NCBI GenBank assembly: GCA_015179025.1 | Contig: WHUX01000304.1 | Span: 1 to 50,748 of the forward strand | DNA: 50,748 bases | Direction of reading: 5' to 3' | Source: Terfezia claveryi | Taxonomy: Eukaryota; Ascomycota; Pezizomycetes; Pezizales; Pezizaceae | Part shown: positions 1 to 11,972 of the stretch, piece by piece | Numbering within the stretch: position 1 is the stretch's first letter | Layout: each line of letters opens with the position of its first letter | Made by a program: the position numbers and the translations under genes | Notes under the pieces: generated by a model | Told to the model about the DNA's origin: nothing | The model's input: only the letters and a program-made list of their open reading frames with translations | Database searches by the model: none

Positions 1-409
1 GCTTCATTTTTTATTTATTTTTACCGAATTATTTTCCTGCAGTTCAGGGTAATAATTCAATATTCAGGGTAACGCCAAGACTTCAGGGTAACAGCTAATA
101 GCTAGTATATATGCATATAGCCAGCGTATTGATCTGAGTATAACTATTGAACCATTAATCAGATTCTTATGAAACTTGAACCGTAGCTCCCTCAAGGGTC
201 TATGGACGTTCTATAGAGGTCTTTACTATCTAGGATGATTATAAACTACTCCGAGGTTCATACCCGTTTCATATACTTAACTCTTATAGATAAGTATTTA
301 AAACATTTGCACCACACTGGTAAGAGTGTACCTAGAGTTCATATAGATCCTAGGGTCGTTCTGTAAGGGCCCAAATACCTTTGGTAGGGCTGGATGTCAC
401 CCCGTAACA
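1..409. repeat. Long LTR (TGTCACGGGG family), distal part, cut by window edge
   Basis: This stretch matches the last part of the complete LTR at 47009-48475 nearly base for base, including three spaced TTCAGGGTAA motifs between 44 and 93 and the terminal GTCACCCCGTAACA ending at 409. The start of the LTR lies outside the window. The sequence to the right (410 onward) is protease and gag of an old gypsy element on the minus strand, and no polypurine tract abuts the LTR end. It is therefore not clear that this LTR belongs to that element; it may be a separate insertion or a recombination product. Confidence 0.8.
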
Positions 410-2298
410 AAGACCTGGTTTGAGGCACGCAAACTCAGTTACTAGGTCAAGGGTTTTATTTTTTCCAGATCTTGCATCTGGGACATCTATCTGCAGGTTC
501 TGAAGCTGCACTATGCTAGACCTCTTGAGAATCGAGCTATCAGCGCTCCCTAATCTCAGTCTTTTCTCCCTCTTAAACTAAAGCAGCATCATCTGTTCAA
601 TGAAAGAAGAATCAAAAATCATAGCTTCTGTGCCAGTATCAACCAAAGCATTAATGGAAATTTCGCATTTATTTTCCCCGTACATCCAAGATAACTTAAC
701 AGAGATAAGAAATTTCAGTCCTTTATGCTATAATACCTTCACACCCGATTTTCCTACTAAAGAGAGATCCTTAATTCCATCCAATGAAATATCTGGTACC
801 TCCACCTTTCGTAGTCTTTTTTCGAGTACGCCAATATAAGGAGCAACCTCAACATCAGCTTTTCTTTTTGTCCCTTTTGTTGTATTTTTATTTAATAAAG
901 AAAAAGAAGAAATAGCAGAAGAAGACATATTACAAGAAATAGAACTAATCAAAATTGGGTCAATATCCATATGTTCCCCTTCATGTTCCTCCTTCCAACT
1001 GCCAATAAAGATGCCATTCCTTATAACACAAATAGAAAACCAATCCTGCGAGACTATCTGATCCGACATACTAGATAGCCTGCATCCCTAATAGTCTGAA
1101 TTTTCCCCATAATCCAACTCATCCTCACTAACAATATACCCAAATTGAACCTTAAGTGGCGCTACTACAGCTGCTCCTGCAGACATTGTAGCTACTTACT
1201 TTGCCTCCTCTTTTCCCTTTCCTTTTCCCTTTACCTTTTACTCATCTATAACCTTCCAACCAATTGAACAGTCACCCATCATGTGAGTTTTGTCTCCACA
1301 CTTGATGCACTGTCCATCCTTTTTCCGAGCCTGTGACATTGCATATATGAGTTTGTCTTCACCAGGCTCTTTTTCCTTCTTGGAAGAAGTATTGGATTTG
1401 GGCTTGGATTTGGCATCGGGCTTGGTTTTCGCCTTCTGCTTTGGTTTGGTAATCCGATCTTTAAGGTTCTCGTATTTTTTCTCGGTAGTCTTAGGGGTAT
1501 TGGGTATCTCCTTTTTCGCACCAGCGGCCTGTTCTTTTTGACGGAACTGGCTCTGTGCATGTGCCTCCCTAACCTTCTTATACTCAACCTGAGACCCGGC
1601 ATTTGCGATAGCTTGGAAGCACATTTTTATACTAGCAGTTACCTTATCTAAAATGTCTTGGTTAGTACTGACTCGTACCATATGGGCCCGAGTCTCAGGC
1701 TGAATTGTACTAATTAGGTACTCCTAGAGCTGTTCTTGTAGTAGTTCTGCTACTAACTGATAAACCCTAATATGAGTGATGAAATCTTTCATCAACTCAC
1801 CTTTCTTTTAGAATTCCTTCTGAAGGGAGACCTTTGCATCCCGATTCTCATGCTAGTTCTGAAGTGTATTTATGAATTCACATTTGAAGATGTTAAAAGT
1901 GTCTCATTCAACCCATCCAGAGTTGGCATCTGGTTTTCACTTATATTGATTTGTATAATACCAGGTGCTCGTACCTCTCATAAGTAGATCTGCTACGAAC
2001 AGGATCTTTTTACTATGAGTGGAGTATGTTAGTGGCATGCATTCAAAGGTGTGATCTACCTTCATTAGGAACTTCTTTAGGTTACTTGAAGTTCCATCGA
2101 ACTTCAGAGGTTGGGGAAGGTTTCAAGGTTCTTTTTTGTCATAAAAAACTCAAATTTTCTTTTATAGAGGTGGTAATGGTGGAGGCGAAGGAGGTGGTAC
2201 AGGACCGGTCTGAGTACTATGTATGATAAAATCTTCAATATTATCATCCATTGATGGAGTGGGTTTCGGTGGATGTTGTTAGCTGAGTGGTTGCTCTT
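410..2298 (-). pseudogene. Outer Ty3/gypsy gag (capsid, zinc knuckle) and protease remnant
   Basis: Read on the minus strand, this continues the gag begun at 16781-17650, since the nested gypsy at 2299-16780 splits the gene. In order it shows a Pro-rich linker (about 2150-2230), a Retrotrans_gag-like capsid region with several stops (about 1690-2130), then a lysine-rich segment ending in a CCHC zinc knuckle (CX2CX4HX4C, CIKCGDKTHMMGDC, about 1275-1320). Further on is an aspartic protease motif ALVDTGTEAMIFD at about 610-650. The longest uninterrupted piece is 1238-1681. No RT or integrase follows: the reading ends against the LTR at 409. The gene is dead. The family assignment rests on domain order and motifs. 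Confidence 0.75.
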
Positions 2299-3017
2299 TG
2301 TAATGAATGGTACTAGACAGTATTCATTCGGTACTGTTTATACAATCTATATCCGTAGGCACGGACGTTTGTGTATTTTGGTTCTACTGAGGTAAGAGCT
2401 CAGAAGGGTAGGGAGATTACTATGTGGGACGTTCCCGAAGGGAACAGTAATTAACTGGTGTAATCTATCTTATATGATTTGTGCTATCTAAGCTATATGA
2501 TCTTGATCTGATCGGAATATAGGCTTGCTTGCTTTGAAGGCTTGCTTGGTTGCTTCTTGTCTTTCTGTGGATTCCAGAGGGAATCCAGCGGCCTATTTAT
2601 ACTCCTCTGAGATCTGATGACTAAGGAAATAAATACAATAAAGGGTGGCACACCAGAAGGTGGTGCGCTGTACAAAAGGGGTCATGTAGCCATAGTAATG
2701 AGTCACACGCTATAAACGATGGTCATGTGGCCATAGTAATGAGTCACACGCCATAAACGATGGTCATGTGGCCATAGTAATAAGTCACACGCCTTAAACA
2801 GAGGTCACGCAGCCATAATGAGGGTGTCTTCATATGGCAAGTGCCATGGAACTTCCCATGGCAGATTCCGCGTGCTATGGACGCTTATAAACAATAGGAG
2901 GTGGTAGAAGGCTAGTCCTTCAACCGAGAGGCTTAGTTACATAACATAGTAGTAATATAGGAAATACAAAAGTATATAATCAATTATATAAGCAATGAGA
3001 TAACGTTCTCCATTACA
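2299..3017 (-). repeat. 3' LTR of the nested gypsy
   Basis: This is the 719-bp direct repeat partner of 16062-16780, with TGTAATG/CATTACA ends. At 2677-2815 it contains about three and a half tandem units of roughly 42 bp, each with a GTCATGTGGCCATAG core followed by TGAGTCACACG. Where the two LTRs differ, this copy mostly carries the T or A variant (for example GTAGCC versus GTGGCC), as expected from C-to-T decay. Confidence 0.93.
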
Positions 3018-3045
3018 CTTCCCCACATAGAAGGATTTCCTATCC

Positions 3046-4611
3046 TTACTTCTTTCGCTCTGCTATATTGGTTTCCATACGTCCTAAGATTTGATGCATT
3101 GTTAATACATTAGCATTAACATGAATATCCTTAGTGTTTCCTTGACTCATGATTCTATCTCGTTCTTGTTGGATGAGAGCTCGGGTCTCATCTCTGGTTC
3201 GTGGTCCTTGTTTTCCTTTAGTCCTTTGACGTCTCTTGAATGTATCTTCCATACTTCCGGTCGTCCAGAAGTCTTGAAGAATTTCGGTAGTGATATCCTT
3301 GGCGTTTACCCAGGAATCATATTTAGGAGTGTATCTTAGCCATCTGACCTTATATTGTCTTTCTCCAGTTCGAGGAGCTGTTCTGAATTCTAATACCTTT
3401 TCAACTTCATAACGATCTTCTTGAATTGGTCCTGGTTCCTGAGATTGTCTGTGAGGGAACTGGGTAGGATCGTTTTTATAGTAGGGTTTAAGTTTGCTGA
3501 TATGAAAAGTATTATATATGAGGTGGAGGTCAGGTTGACTGGATAGGTCTAGGCTATAGTTATTACGTTTCCGATTACTAGAAATAATGGGAAATGGGCC
3601 TAGCCATTTTGGTTTGAGTTTGGGTGAGACATTCGATAGGTTAATATTTTCTGAGGAAAGCATAACTTGTTGTCCGACTGAAAATTTGGCTGTATTGGGT
3701 AGTCGTTTGTTTGCTTGAGATGCTTGAGTCTTCTTGGCATCATATAGGTTTTTAGACGTTACCTCATGACGTTCATTTGCGGGTACATATGCATTAATGG
3801 GGTATGGAAGTATCGATACGCCAAGATGTGCATTAAATCCAAAGAGTATAGAAAAGGGACTATTCTGTCTAGCGGCGTTATACCTAGAGTTAAGTTTCAA
3901 CTGTATCTCTGGTAGTTTCTGTAGCCAATCAAATCCTTCGATTTTACAGGCTCTTGCTACTTGTAGAATTTTTTTGTTCACAATTTCCGATTGTCCATCT
4001 GCACGTAGATGATATGCAGTGGACGGTTCCAACTTGATTCCTTTATTCCTAGCCCAATCTTGAAAGTGCGTTGACATAAAAAGAGTGTCGCGGTCAAAAA
4101 CAATACAGAAAGGGTATCCCATAGTCGGGACTACATGAGTATCAAAGGTAGCAGTACATTGTTCTGCTGTGAAATTATCTGAGACAGGAATAAGAAACTT
4201 GAATCCTGATTGTCTATCGACAATCGTCCAAAGTTGTGAAATACAAACTATATGATCTTCTTCAACAGGAATATTCGGGTACAAAATTGAACACTTAGTA
4301 AACACAGGTGCTACTTTAAGAAAATCCATCGATATGTCAGTCCATGGCCTGCTTAGTACATGTAATGGGGTTACGAGTCCAAGTGGTGCCTTGTTGGAAT
4401 ACTTTGTCCGTTGACAAGTATCACAACTTCTGATATAGTCCTTAGTTGGTTCTGCAAAGGACTGGCAATCATATCAGTCAGTAAGATATTTCATCGTTTT
4501 TTCAATGCCACCATGAGCGGTTGCTTCATGTGCATCTTTAATAACCAATTCGAGATAGTTCTTACCTTCGATGTTAAAGGTAGAGGGCAAGACTAGTCTC
4601 CATTGTCCTTG
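3046..4611 (-). pseudogene. Gypsy integrase and chromodomain (nested element)
   Basis: This is the C-terminal part of the nested gypsy pol. The integrase has an N-terminal HHCC zinc domain (HEATAHGG, then CDTCQRTK, about 4390-4540) and a catalytic core with D (TIVDRQSGF), D (IVFDRDTLF) and E (DGQSEIVNKK). A GPY/F-like region follows, then a chromodomain (YEVEKVLEF...YKVRWLRY, about 3310-3420) that would tether integration to modified histones. The frame is open from about 4470 to the stop at 3046. Two in-frame UGA codons (about 4468 and 4609) interrupt it upstream, the first between the His pair and the Cys pair of the zinc domain. A basic, glutamine-rich tail follows the chromodomain. Confidence 0.85.
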
Positions 4612-5677
4612 TCAGTTCTTGACATATAAAAATCCGTCCTTTCTTCTATGATCCTTATGATTCACAAAGGTATCATAATAGTTCTTCCAGATAGGACATA
4701 CTCTCATGCATGATTGATATGCGGCTTTCATACCTGTTCCTTGGTCAAGCCAGTGTGTGATGAAGTAGTCCTTATCGTCTTCAAATCCGTCGCTGATGTG
4801 TTTCTCTTCAATGAGCTTGTTGAGGGTCGGTTCGATCCTTGTGTTGAAGTCATTGATGGTGGGTTTCTTCTCCTTACATGTAGAAGCATTATATCCTGAA
4901 AACTTACAGAAATCATAATGCTGTCTGGAGGTCTTGGTGTCTTGAATGAAAGAGAGTAGATCTTCGTCAATGGCTACTCTCTTTTTAGAACAAGTAGTGA
5001 CGGCGGCGGTGTTGATTGGAATTGCGTTACTGCTGCTAGCAGTTGCAGCTGGTTGTTGAGGTGCATTCCATTGTTGTTGTGGGGCAACAGGAGTATTCAT
5101 GATCTCCTGTTCCATTTGTCGGTTGGTCATCTGTTCGGTAGGGTTACTGAACTGAATGCTGGGTTGGAGAGTAGGTTGTGTCGGCTTGTTGGCAATCCAT
5201 CTTTTTGCCCATTCTCCGATTTCCTGGATAGCTTTTTCGCGGCTGAGAGCTAGTGGAGGTGGATAAGCTGGCATTTGTTGTACTGGTGCTAGTTCCTTTT
5301 GAGGATCATTTGCGGATAGGATATGCGCAATACGAGTCGTAAGGAATTCCTTCTCCTTCTTAAGAACTGAGGCTGTCAGGTCACAGTTCAAACTGCCATG
5401 GCCGTGATGGTTGCAAATTGCACATGTTTCAACGGTGAATATGCGGTTGTTCATGGCGTGGGAGCTGCCATGAACTGGACAGTAAAAATCGCGGCAAAAG
5501 GACCAGTGCATCCTTTTGTATTGTTGCCAATTGCTATGAGCCAGGTCGATAGCAATTTCATTCGCTTCTTCAGGAGCGAGGGTATTTTGTTGTACGTTTT
5601 CAGAAGATGGAGGCCTATATCTTAGTCCAAGAACTGTTAAGGGTTTGTTCTTGTTTATATTGGGTACGCGATCATAC
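4612..5677 (-). CDS. Gypsy pol linker with zinc knuckles, between RNase H and integrase (part 2)
   Basis: This is the continuation of the pol frame that starts at 11108-11486; with one copy of the copia target duplication CATAC removed, the two parts join in frame (FSRY|DRVPN). The segment is about 355 residues and normally has no counterpart in gypsy pol. It contains a canonical CCHC knuckle, CAICNHHGHGSLNC (about 5383-5424), preceded by Cys/His residues (FCRDFYCPVH). Next comes a Gln/Pro-rich low-complexity stretch (about 5040-5200). A second, decayed knuckle (DFCKFSGYNASTC, about 4880-4918) has Tyr at the expected first Cys and at the His. The segment ends at a UGA just before the integrase zinc domain. 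Apart from the copia insertion it is open. Function unknown; RNA or DNA binding is an inference. Confidence 0.7.
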
Positions 5678-6202
5678 TGTTGCGGCATACATTCTGTGCC
5701 CTTCCTATGTCATTATTACTTCCTATTTTGGCATCTATATTAACTTATATCGTTATATGTTTCTCTATTACGATATCCTTTCTATTATTATCTATCTAGT
5801 TTCTATTACGAGTACTATACCATGTTTCACCTGCAGCTTACTCTGCATAGTTACTGTACGGTTATACTCACATGTTTATATACCCATGCTCGTTATTTCC
5901 CACACTGTCTTATTTGAATATTACATGCATACAACCTTTCTACTTATGGATTTCTCTACGTTTATTCCTCTTCAAGTTAGGTTGTCATATGGTTCGTTTC
6001 CTCTCCATATTCATGTACTTAAGACCGTTGTCCACTCGCTCTCTAGATAGTTTAATCAATCACGCACACTGAATTCCCACTGCACTCGTCCTCAACCACA
6101 TCGTCCTCGCACTCCTGTGACTCTAGCTTGCTCAGTAAATTCTCCGCTGGTCACTACGCTACCTTTACGCTGTACCGTTACTATAATCTATCCACTTTAA
6201 TA
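5678..6202 (+). repeat. 5' LTR of the copia element
   Basis: 525 bp, from TGTTGCGGCATAC to CCACTTTAATA. It is the same length and, by inspection, the same sequence as 10583-11107. The left flank is the target duplication CATAC. Confidence 0.95.
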
Positions 6203-6216
6203 GGTTATGAGCCCGG
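6203..6216 (+). promoter_or_regulatory. Primer-binding site, half-tRNA(iMet) type
   Basis: GGTTATGAGCCCGG starts at the first base after the 5' LTR. Its complement reads CCGGGCTCATAACC, which is the anticodon stem-loop of eukaryotic initiator tRNA-Met (anticodon CAU). Drosophila copia and yeast Ty5 are known to prime from a cleaved half of this tRNA. The same site abuts the LTR of the other copia-like element at 22902. Confidence 0.8.
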
Positions 6217-6305
6217 AGCTCTAACCTCTCTATTACCATAATCGAGTCTATACCTCTACTCCTTTATATATTGTGGATTTCCATCTCGCGCAATCATCCT
6301 ACAAC

Positions 6306-9300
6306 ATGTCTGACACTGCTGGTGCAAGCGGCTCCTCCTCCGGTGCTGCCTCTTCCCTCTCTCCCTTCTCCTTCAAGCTTGATAATATCAAGCGGTTATC
6401 AGATGATGGTTCCGGATATCATGCCTGGTCTAAACAAGTTGAATTAATCATTGATTCTTATGACTATGAAGATCTATTTGACGAATCCACTACTGTCCCC
6501 ACTGATGCCGCACTGCTTAAGTTGTGGAACAAGAGAAATGCCAGAGCAAAAATTCTTCTCATGTCTGTTGTTGATATCTCACTCACAGGACTTATTGCCG
6601 AACAAACTACAGCACGACAAGCTTGGGTACGCTTACAGGAACGATTCGATCGACGAAACGATACTACTCTCTGGGATGCTATATCCAAAACATTCGCTAT
6701 CTCTATGCCTCCAGGGGAATCTATGACAACACATGTCAACAGCTATGATACTCAAATTCGCCGGCTCATTGACAGGCTTAAAGAGACCGAAGCTACCTCC
6801 CCTTACCAGCATCTAGCACGCTATCTTGAGAATGACAATATCAAGGCTCACCACCTCCTGATGACACTCCCTGACACTTACGAGAATATTGTTGACAATC
6901 TCCAATCAAAGACAGGACTAACATACCTCGATGTTCGAACTCGTCTTCTGGAACTCTCCTCCTCCTCCCTCGAAATTGTCTCCAAGAACAAAGCTCTCTT
7001 CAATAAAAGAGAGAACAACAATACCTCCAACAAGCCGAACAAAAAGCCTAATCCTACACGTCAAGGCAAAACGGCTCCAGTCTCGGGAAACAATTGCAGT
7101 TGGTGCAAGTCCAAAGGCAAGCCTTTCCAAGGTCATACGTTCAAGACCTGTCAAGAACTCAAGAAGCACAATACCAATCGTTCGAATGCCCAAAACCCTT
7201 CTCCTTCTGGAAAGGAGATTGTCCTACACCGAGCAGCTACTGCTCAACAACTCTTCGATGATGACAATGGTGTAGCCATGGTTGTCAAAGCCACCTCCTC
7301 CGCTCTCCAAAACTCTCCCTCTTCCTCCCATTCTGGTGTATCCGCTAACTACACTACATATGAGGTATGGATTCTTGACACAGGTGCTTCATACCATATC
7401 ACTGCTGACTTCTCTCATCTTCTCGATCCAGTCCGTTGCCATGTAGGCCTCACGGTTGGTGGTGGAAGAGTGATGTGGGCCACACATCAAGGGAATGTTT
7501 CTTTGGATATCGAAGTTGCTGGAAGTGTGATTCATGTTAGCCTCTCTGATGTTTTGTATGTGCCGGATTGGAATGAGGTCTGTTTAATTTCTTGGAGGAA
7601 AATCGATGAGCTGGGACGTTTTCGTTTATTGGGTGAAGATGGTATTTTACAGATACAGAGGAAAATTGATGATTCGGTTGTTATTTCTGCTTCACTTGAT
7701 CACGGATCCTACCAAGTATATCCTATTGTTCGTCATGGAAAGATTTACATGGCTGCCACAGACTATTGGCATCGTGCCCTTGGTCACTCTTCAACACGGT
7801 TCTGGTCAAACGCCAGTGAAATCTACGAAGATGGCAACCTCCTTCCCAAACGTCCAACCTCCCACTTCTGTGATACATGTGCCAAATACAACTCCAAGCA
7901 GTCAGTGCCTACATCCGTCGACAAACCAAAAGGAACAAAACCCTTTGATCTCGTCCATTCTGATCTCATGGGTCCCTTCAAGGTTGAATCTCTTGGGAAA
8001 CGCAAGTATCTACTAACCTTTATTGAAGATACAACTCGCTACTCTGAAGTGAACTTCCTCTATAAAAAGAGTGATGCTGCTCGCTTTATCAAAGCGTATT
8101 GTGAAAAGGTTAACACAACAACTGAATGATATCCTCGCTCATTCAGAACTGACCAAGGAGGTGAGTATGTCAACAAGGAATTGGAAGCTTTTTTCGAAGA
8201 ACGAGGAATAAAGCACCAGACTACCGCCGCCTATTCCCATCAATCTAATGGCGTTGCAGAACGCTATAACCAAACTTTAACTAGTATGGTTCGACCTTCT
8301 CTCGACGATGCACCCCCTTACCTCTGGGCTGAAGCCTTTAATTGGGCTGCCTATATCAAAAACAGACTGCCTCACTCTGCACTAAATGGAAAAACCCCAT
8401 TTGAAGCACTCTTCAATATCAAACCAACTCTCTCACACCTTCGTCCTTTCTACTCCAAGTGCTATGTTCACATTCCTGAAGAAAAACGACCTGCTGGCTC
8501 AAAACTTGAAGCCAAGCACTTGAAGGACATCTTGTTGGTTATACGGAATCAGGTCATATGTTTCGTATCTATATCCCATCTCAACGAAAGGTAGATACCT
8601 ATCGTCAAGTTAAGTTTGAACCGTCATCATCTTATACCTCTGTCGATGTACACTTTCCTCCTCTACCTCCGATTACAGCTGAAACTCCATCAACACCACC
8701 TGTACCGCTCAGACCTTCTACTCCAACACCTACCACTACCACTCCTGACACCACTACAACTCCGTCTATACCTCTCCCTCCTCCTCCATCAAATCTACAA
8801 GAGTACGAACAGCACTCTGATGAGGATTTTGAGTCAGAGAGAGCTATCGATCCTCCTATTGCTGGTCCCTCAACTCCCTCTCGACGCACAAGAGCCTCTA
8901 CACCTGCTGCACCTAAGTCAAGTCGCTCAAAAGAGTTTGCCGAACCTCCAGAAACTCCTAAGCTGGACTACAAGTCATACCCTCAATGAACTCGGAAACA
9001 ACCCGATCATTATACTGACTCTGGCTGGGCTAGACTTGTGGCAGAACCTAATAGCTATAAAGAAGCTATGGCCTCCCTTGATGCTGATGCATGGCAACGA
9101 GCTATGCTTGAGGAACACCAGTCAATAATTGATGCTCAGACATGGACGGTCCATGATATGTCAGAGTTACCCTCAGGTCGACAACCTGTTGGTTCTAGGT
9201 GGGTATTTAAGGTAAAGCACAATGCAGATGGATCTGTTGAACGTTACAAAGCAAGAATTGTTGCAAAGGGCTATTCTCAACAAGAAGGCCTTAATTATGA

Positions 9301-10575
9301 TGAAACATTCGCACCAGTGACACGGTACGACTCCTTACGACTCATCATTGCCCTCGCAATTCACTTCTCTTTGGACATGGATCAACTTGATATCAAGTCA
9401 GCTTTCCTGAATGGTGATCTAATCGAAGAAATCTGGATGTTACCTCCTCCTGGTATTGGTCTAGATGGCAAGATTCTTCGACTTCACAAAGCCTTGTACG
9501 GATTAAAGCAAGCACCTCTACAGTGGTTTGAACGTCTCTCCTCTGCACTTGCTGAACTCGGCTTCATCTCTCTCCCCTTCGACCCCTGTGTATTTATTAA
9601 CATGGAACTCAAGGTAATACTTGTTGTTTATGTTGATGACATTACCGCAGTAGGCAAATCTCCTCAGATTAAGATTGTTATTGATCATCTTAAGTCCTAC
9701 TTTACTGTTACCATCAAAGGTGGTCTCAAATATATCCTCGGCATCGAAATTATCCCTACAGACAAAGGACTTCAACTCTCCCAACGACAATACATCACCA
9801 ATATCCTTGAACGCTTTGGACTTAACAACTGTCGATCAGTTCTCACTCCCATCGACCCCAAAGTACAACTGGTTAAGGCTGACGGTTCAGAACCTCCTCA
9901 TGAACGTACCTTATACCAACAGATGATTGGTTCACTTATGTATCTTGTTACTTGTACTCGTCCTGATCTTGCCTTTTCTGTTTCCTTTCTTTCACGCTTT
10001 TCTTCTCATCCTCTAAAGGTTCATCATACAGCTGTTAAAAGGGTTTTCCGTTATCTTGTTGGATCTCATAATCTTTCTCTTACTTATGAACGTTCTCCTT
10101 CTTCGTCTTCTTTGTCACTTGTTGGTTATTCTGATGCTGATTATGCTGCTTGTCGCGATACCCGTCGGTCTGTTACTGGTTATGTCTTTCTACTAAACGG
10201 TTGTGCTATATCTTGGTTATCAAAGAAGCAGAACTCTGTTTCTGCCTCCACCACTGAATCCGAGTATATGGCACTCTCAACAACTGCTCGTCAGGCACTC
10301 TGGTATATACATGCCTTCTCTCAACTTGGACACTCTATACCTGTCCATCTTCACGCAGATAGCACTACCTCCATCAACGTTGCAGAAACCCTCGTCAACA
10401 ATCCTCGAACGAAGCACATCGACGTTGCATATCATTTACAAGAGAACAACTCATCCTCAAGACATTTACCCTCAGTCATGTTACTACCGATGAAAACCAC
10501 GCTGACCTTATGACTAAAGGTCTTCTTCCTGTACTCCACCACTATCATACTAATAGTCTCGGGCTTACAGAATGA
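6306..10575 (+). pseudogene. Copia Gag-Pol polyprotein (gag, PR, INT, RT, RNase H), four lesions
   Basis: The ATG at 6306 is the first in frame (MSDTAGASG). Domains in order: gag with a copia-type knuckle CSWCKSKGKPFQGHTFKTC (about 7097-7155); protease WILDTGASYH (about 7370); GAG-pre-integrase HRALGH...CDTC; integrase core (DLVHSDLMGPF, FRTDQGGEY, GVAERYN); RVT_2 with YVDDI (about 9630); and RNase H (GYSDADYA, STTESEYMAL). Lesions: UGA at 8127-8129 and at 8987-8989, a frameshift between about 8528 and 8558, and a 1-nt loss near 10436. The last one shifts the RNase H tail, which ends TDENHADLMTKG in another frame and stops at 10575. A CGA arginine codon would suit the second stop site (QRTRK context), so CpG deamination is a likely cause there. 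The RT catalytic residues are intact. Confidence 0.9.
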
Positions 10576-10582
10576 GAGAGAG
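10570..10582 (+). promoter_or_regulatory. Polypurine tract of copia
   Basis: GAATGAGAGAGAG lies immediately upstream of the 3' LTR start (TGTTGCGG). It is mostly purine, as needed for plus-strand priming. Confidence 0.75.
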
Positions 10583-11107
10583 TGTTGCGGCATACATTCT
10601 GTGCCCTTCCTATGTCATTATTACTTCCTATTTTGGCATCTATATTAACTTATATCGTTATATGTTTCTCTATTACGATATCCTTTCTATTATTATCTAT
10701 CTAGTTTCTATTACGAGTACTATACCATGTTTCACCTGCAGCTTACTCTGCATAGTTACTGTACGGTTATACTCACATGTTTATATACCCATGCTCGTTA
10801 TTTCCCACACTGTCTTATTTGAATATTACATGCATACAACCTTTCTACTTATGGATTTCTCTACGTTTATTCCTCTTCAAGTTAGGTTGTCATATGGTTC
10901 GTTTCCTCTCCATATTCATGTACTTAAGACCGTTGTCCACTCGCTCTCTAGATAGTTTAATCAATCACGCACACTGAATTCCCACTGCACTCGTCCTCAA
11001 CCACATCGTCCTCGCACTCCTGTGACTCTAGCTTGCTCAGTAAATTCTCCGCTGGTCACTACGCTACCTTTACGCTGTACCGTTACTATAATCTATCCAC
11101 TTTAATA
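10583..11107 (+). repeat. 3' LTR of the copia element
   Basis: 525 bp, matching the 5' LTR at 5678-6202 throughout. It is followed by the second copy of the target duplication CATAC at 11108-11112. Confidence 0.95.
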
Positions 11108-11972
11108 CATACCTGCTGAAAACTTCTTCTGGTATGGTGGATAGAGTCTCATCGTCTGAGGACTCTTCTTCCTTCATCATATCATATTCGCTTTCTTCAT
11201 CCTGGATGCCCTCGAAGTATGGACAGAAGATATGGTGTCCAAGTTCTTCGGCTCTTCCACGACATTTGTTGAAGTCGCAGTCGACATGCTTGAAATTGAT
11301 AGCTCCGCGAGAAACCATATTGTTCTGAGTATAGGTTTCTGGTGAGTGCAAAGTTCTTAAAGCGTTGGTAGAGATGTTGCGGTTGTAGGTATGGTTAGGA
11401 GGATCGGTGCTGTTGGAAATATAATCGTTCTCGGTGGTGGGAGTGTCCAAGTATTTATGCTTTCTTGATAGAGCGTCTGCTATCAAATTTTCCTTTCCTG
11501 CGGTATGCTATATGTCTGTATCAAATTCCATTAGGTAATCTTGCCATCGCCTCAATTTTTGACTTGCAGGCGTTTGAGTATGGAAGGTTACTAACGGTTT
11601 GTGGTCGGTAAGGATAGTGAACTTGTGACCTCTTAATTGTACTTCAAAAAATTTTAATGAGTCAATAATTGCCAATAATTCCTTTTGAAAGGTAGGATAA
11701 TTAAGTTGTGCTGGATTAAATTTTCTAGAGTGGAAGCATGATGGTCTGATGTGCGTCAACGGTCCTTGACCTATCCAAGATCCTAGTCCTACATCACTAG
11801 CATCACAGACTAAATATTCGGGTTCAGTAGATTCATTATTCCAGGGTTTTAAAACATGTGGGGAATTCACGAGTTCCTTGAGTTTTTCAAACGCTGCGTT
11901 ATGAGTATCTGTCCATTCCCATTTGTTTGTTTCTCCTTGCAGTTCTGACAGGGTACTTGCATACGATGCCAA
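11108..11972 (-). pseudogene. Gypsy RNase H and first part of the zinc-knuckle linker
   Basis: The RNase H domain (11508-11972) has the usual gypsy signature: a catalytic Asp in VCDASDVGLG, QKELLAI with the Glu, and LTDHKPLVTF. A UAG at about 11505-11507 interrupts the frame just before the typical ADALSRKHKY end motif. From there the frame runs open to the copia junction. It includes a Cys/His cluster, DCDFNKCRGRAEELGHHIFC (about 11225-11290), then an acidic stretch (KEEESSDDE). This frame joins that of 4612-5677 across the copia insertion, so the linker between RNase H and integrase is about 470-490 residues. Confidence 0.78.

Larger units (their letters stand above)
5678..11107 (+). mobile_element. 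Ty1/copia retrotransposon, complete and very young
   Basis: Two 525-bp LTRs (5678-6202, 10583-11107) read as identical to my eye. The element is flanked by the 5-bp duplication CATAC (5673-5677, 11108-11112) and sits inside the pol of the nested gypsy, in the opposite orientation. A half-tRNA(iMet) primer-binding site follows the 5' LTR directly and a purine tract (GAATGAGAGAGAG) precedes the 3' LTR. The internal region encodes gag, protease, integrase, RT and RNase H in copia order. In spite of the matching LTRs the polyprotein has two stops and two frameshifts. Confidence 0.95.

Noticed and set aside
5607..6072. Plus-strand ORFs over the copia LTR, repeated at 10572-10977
   Set aside because: They lie in the LTR, are duplicated because the LTR is, and have no coding character.
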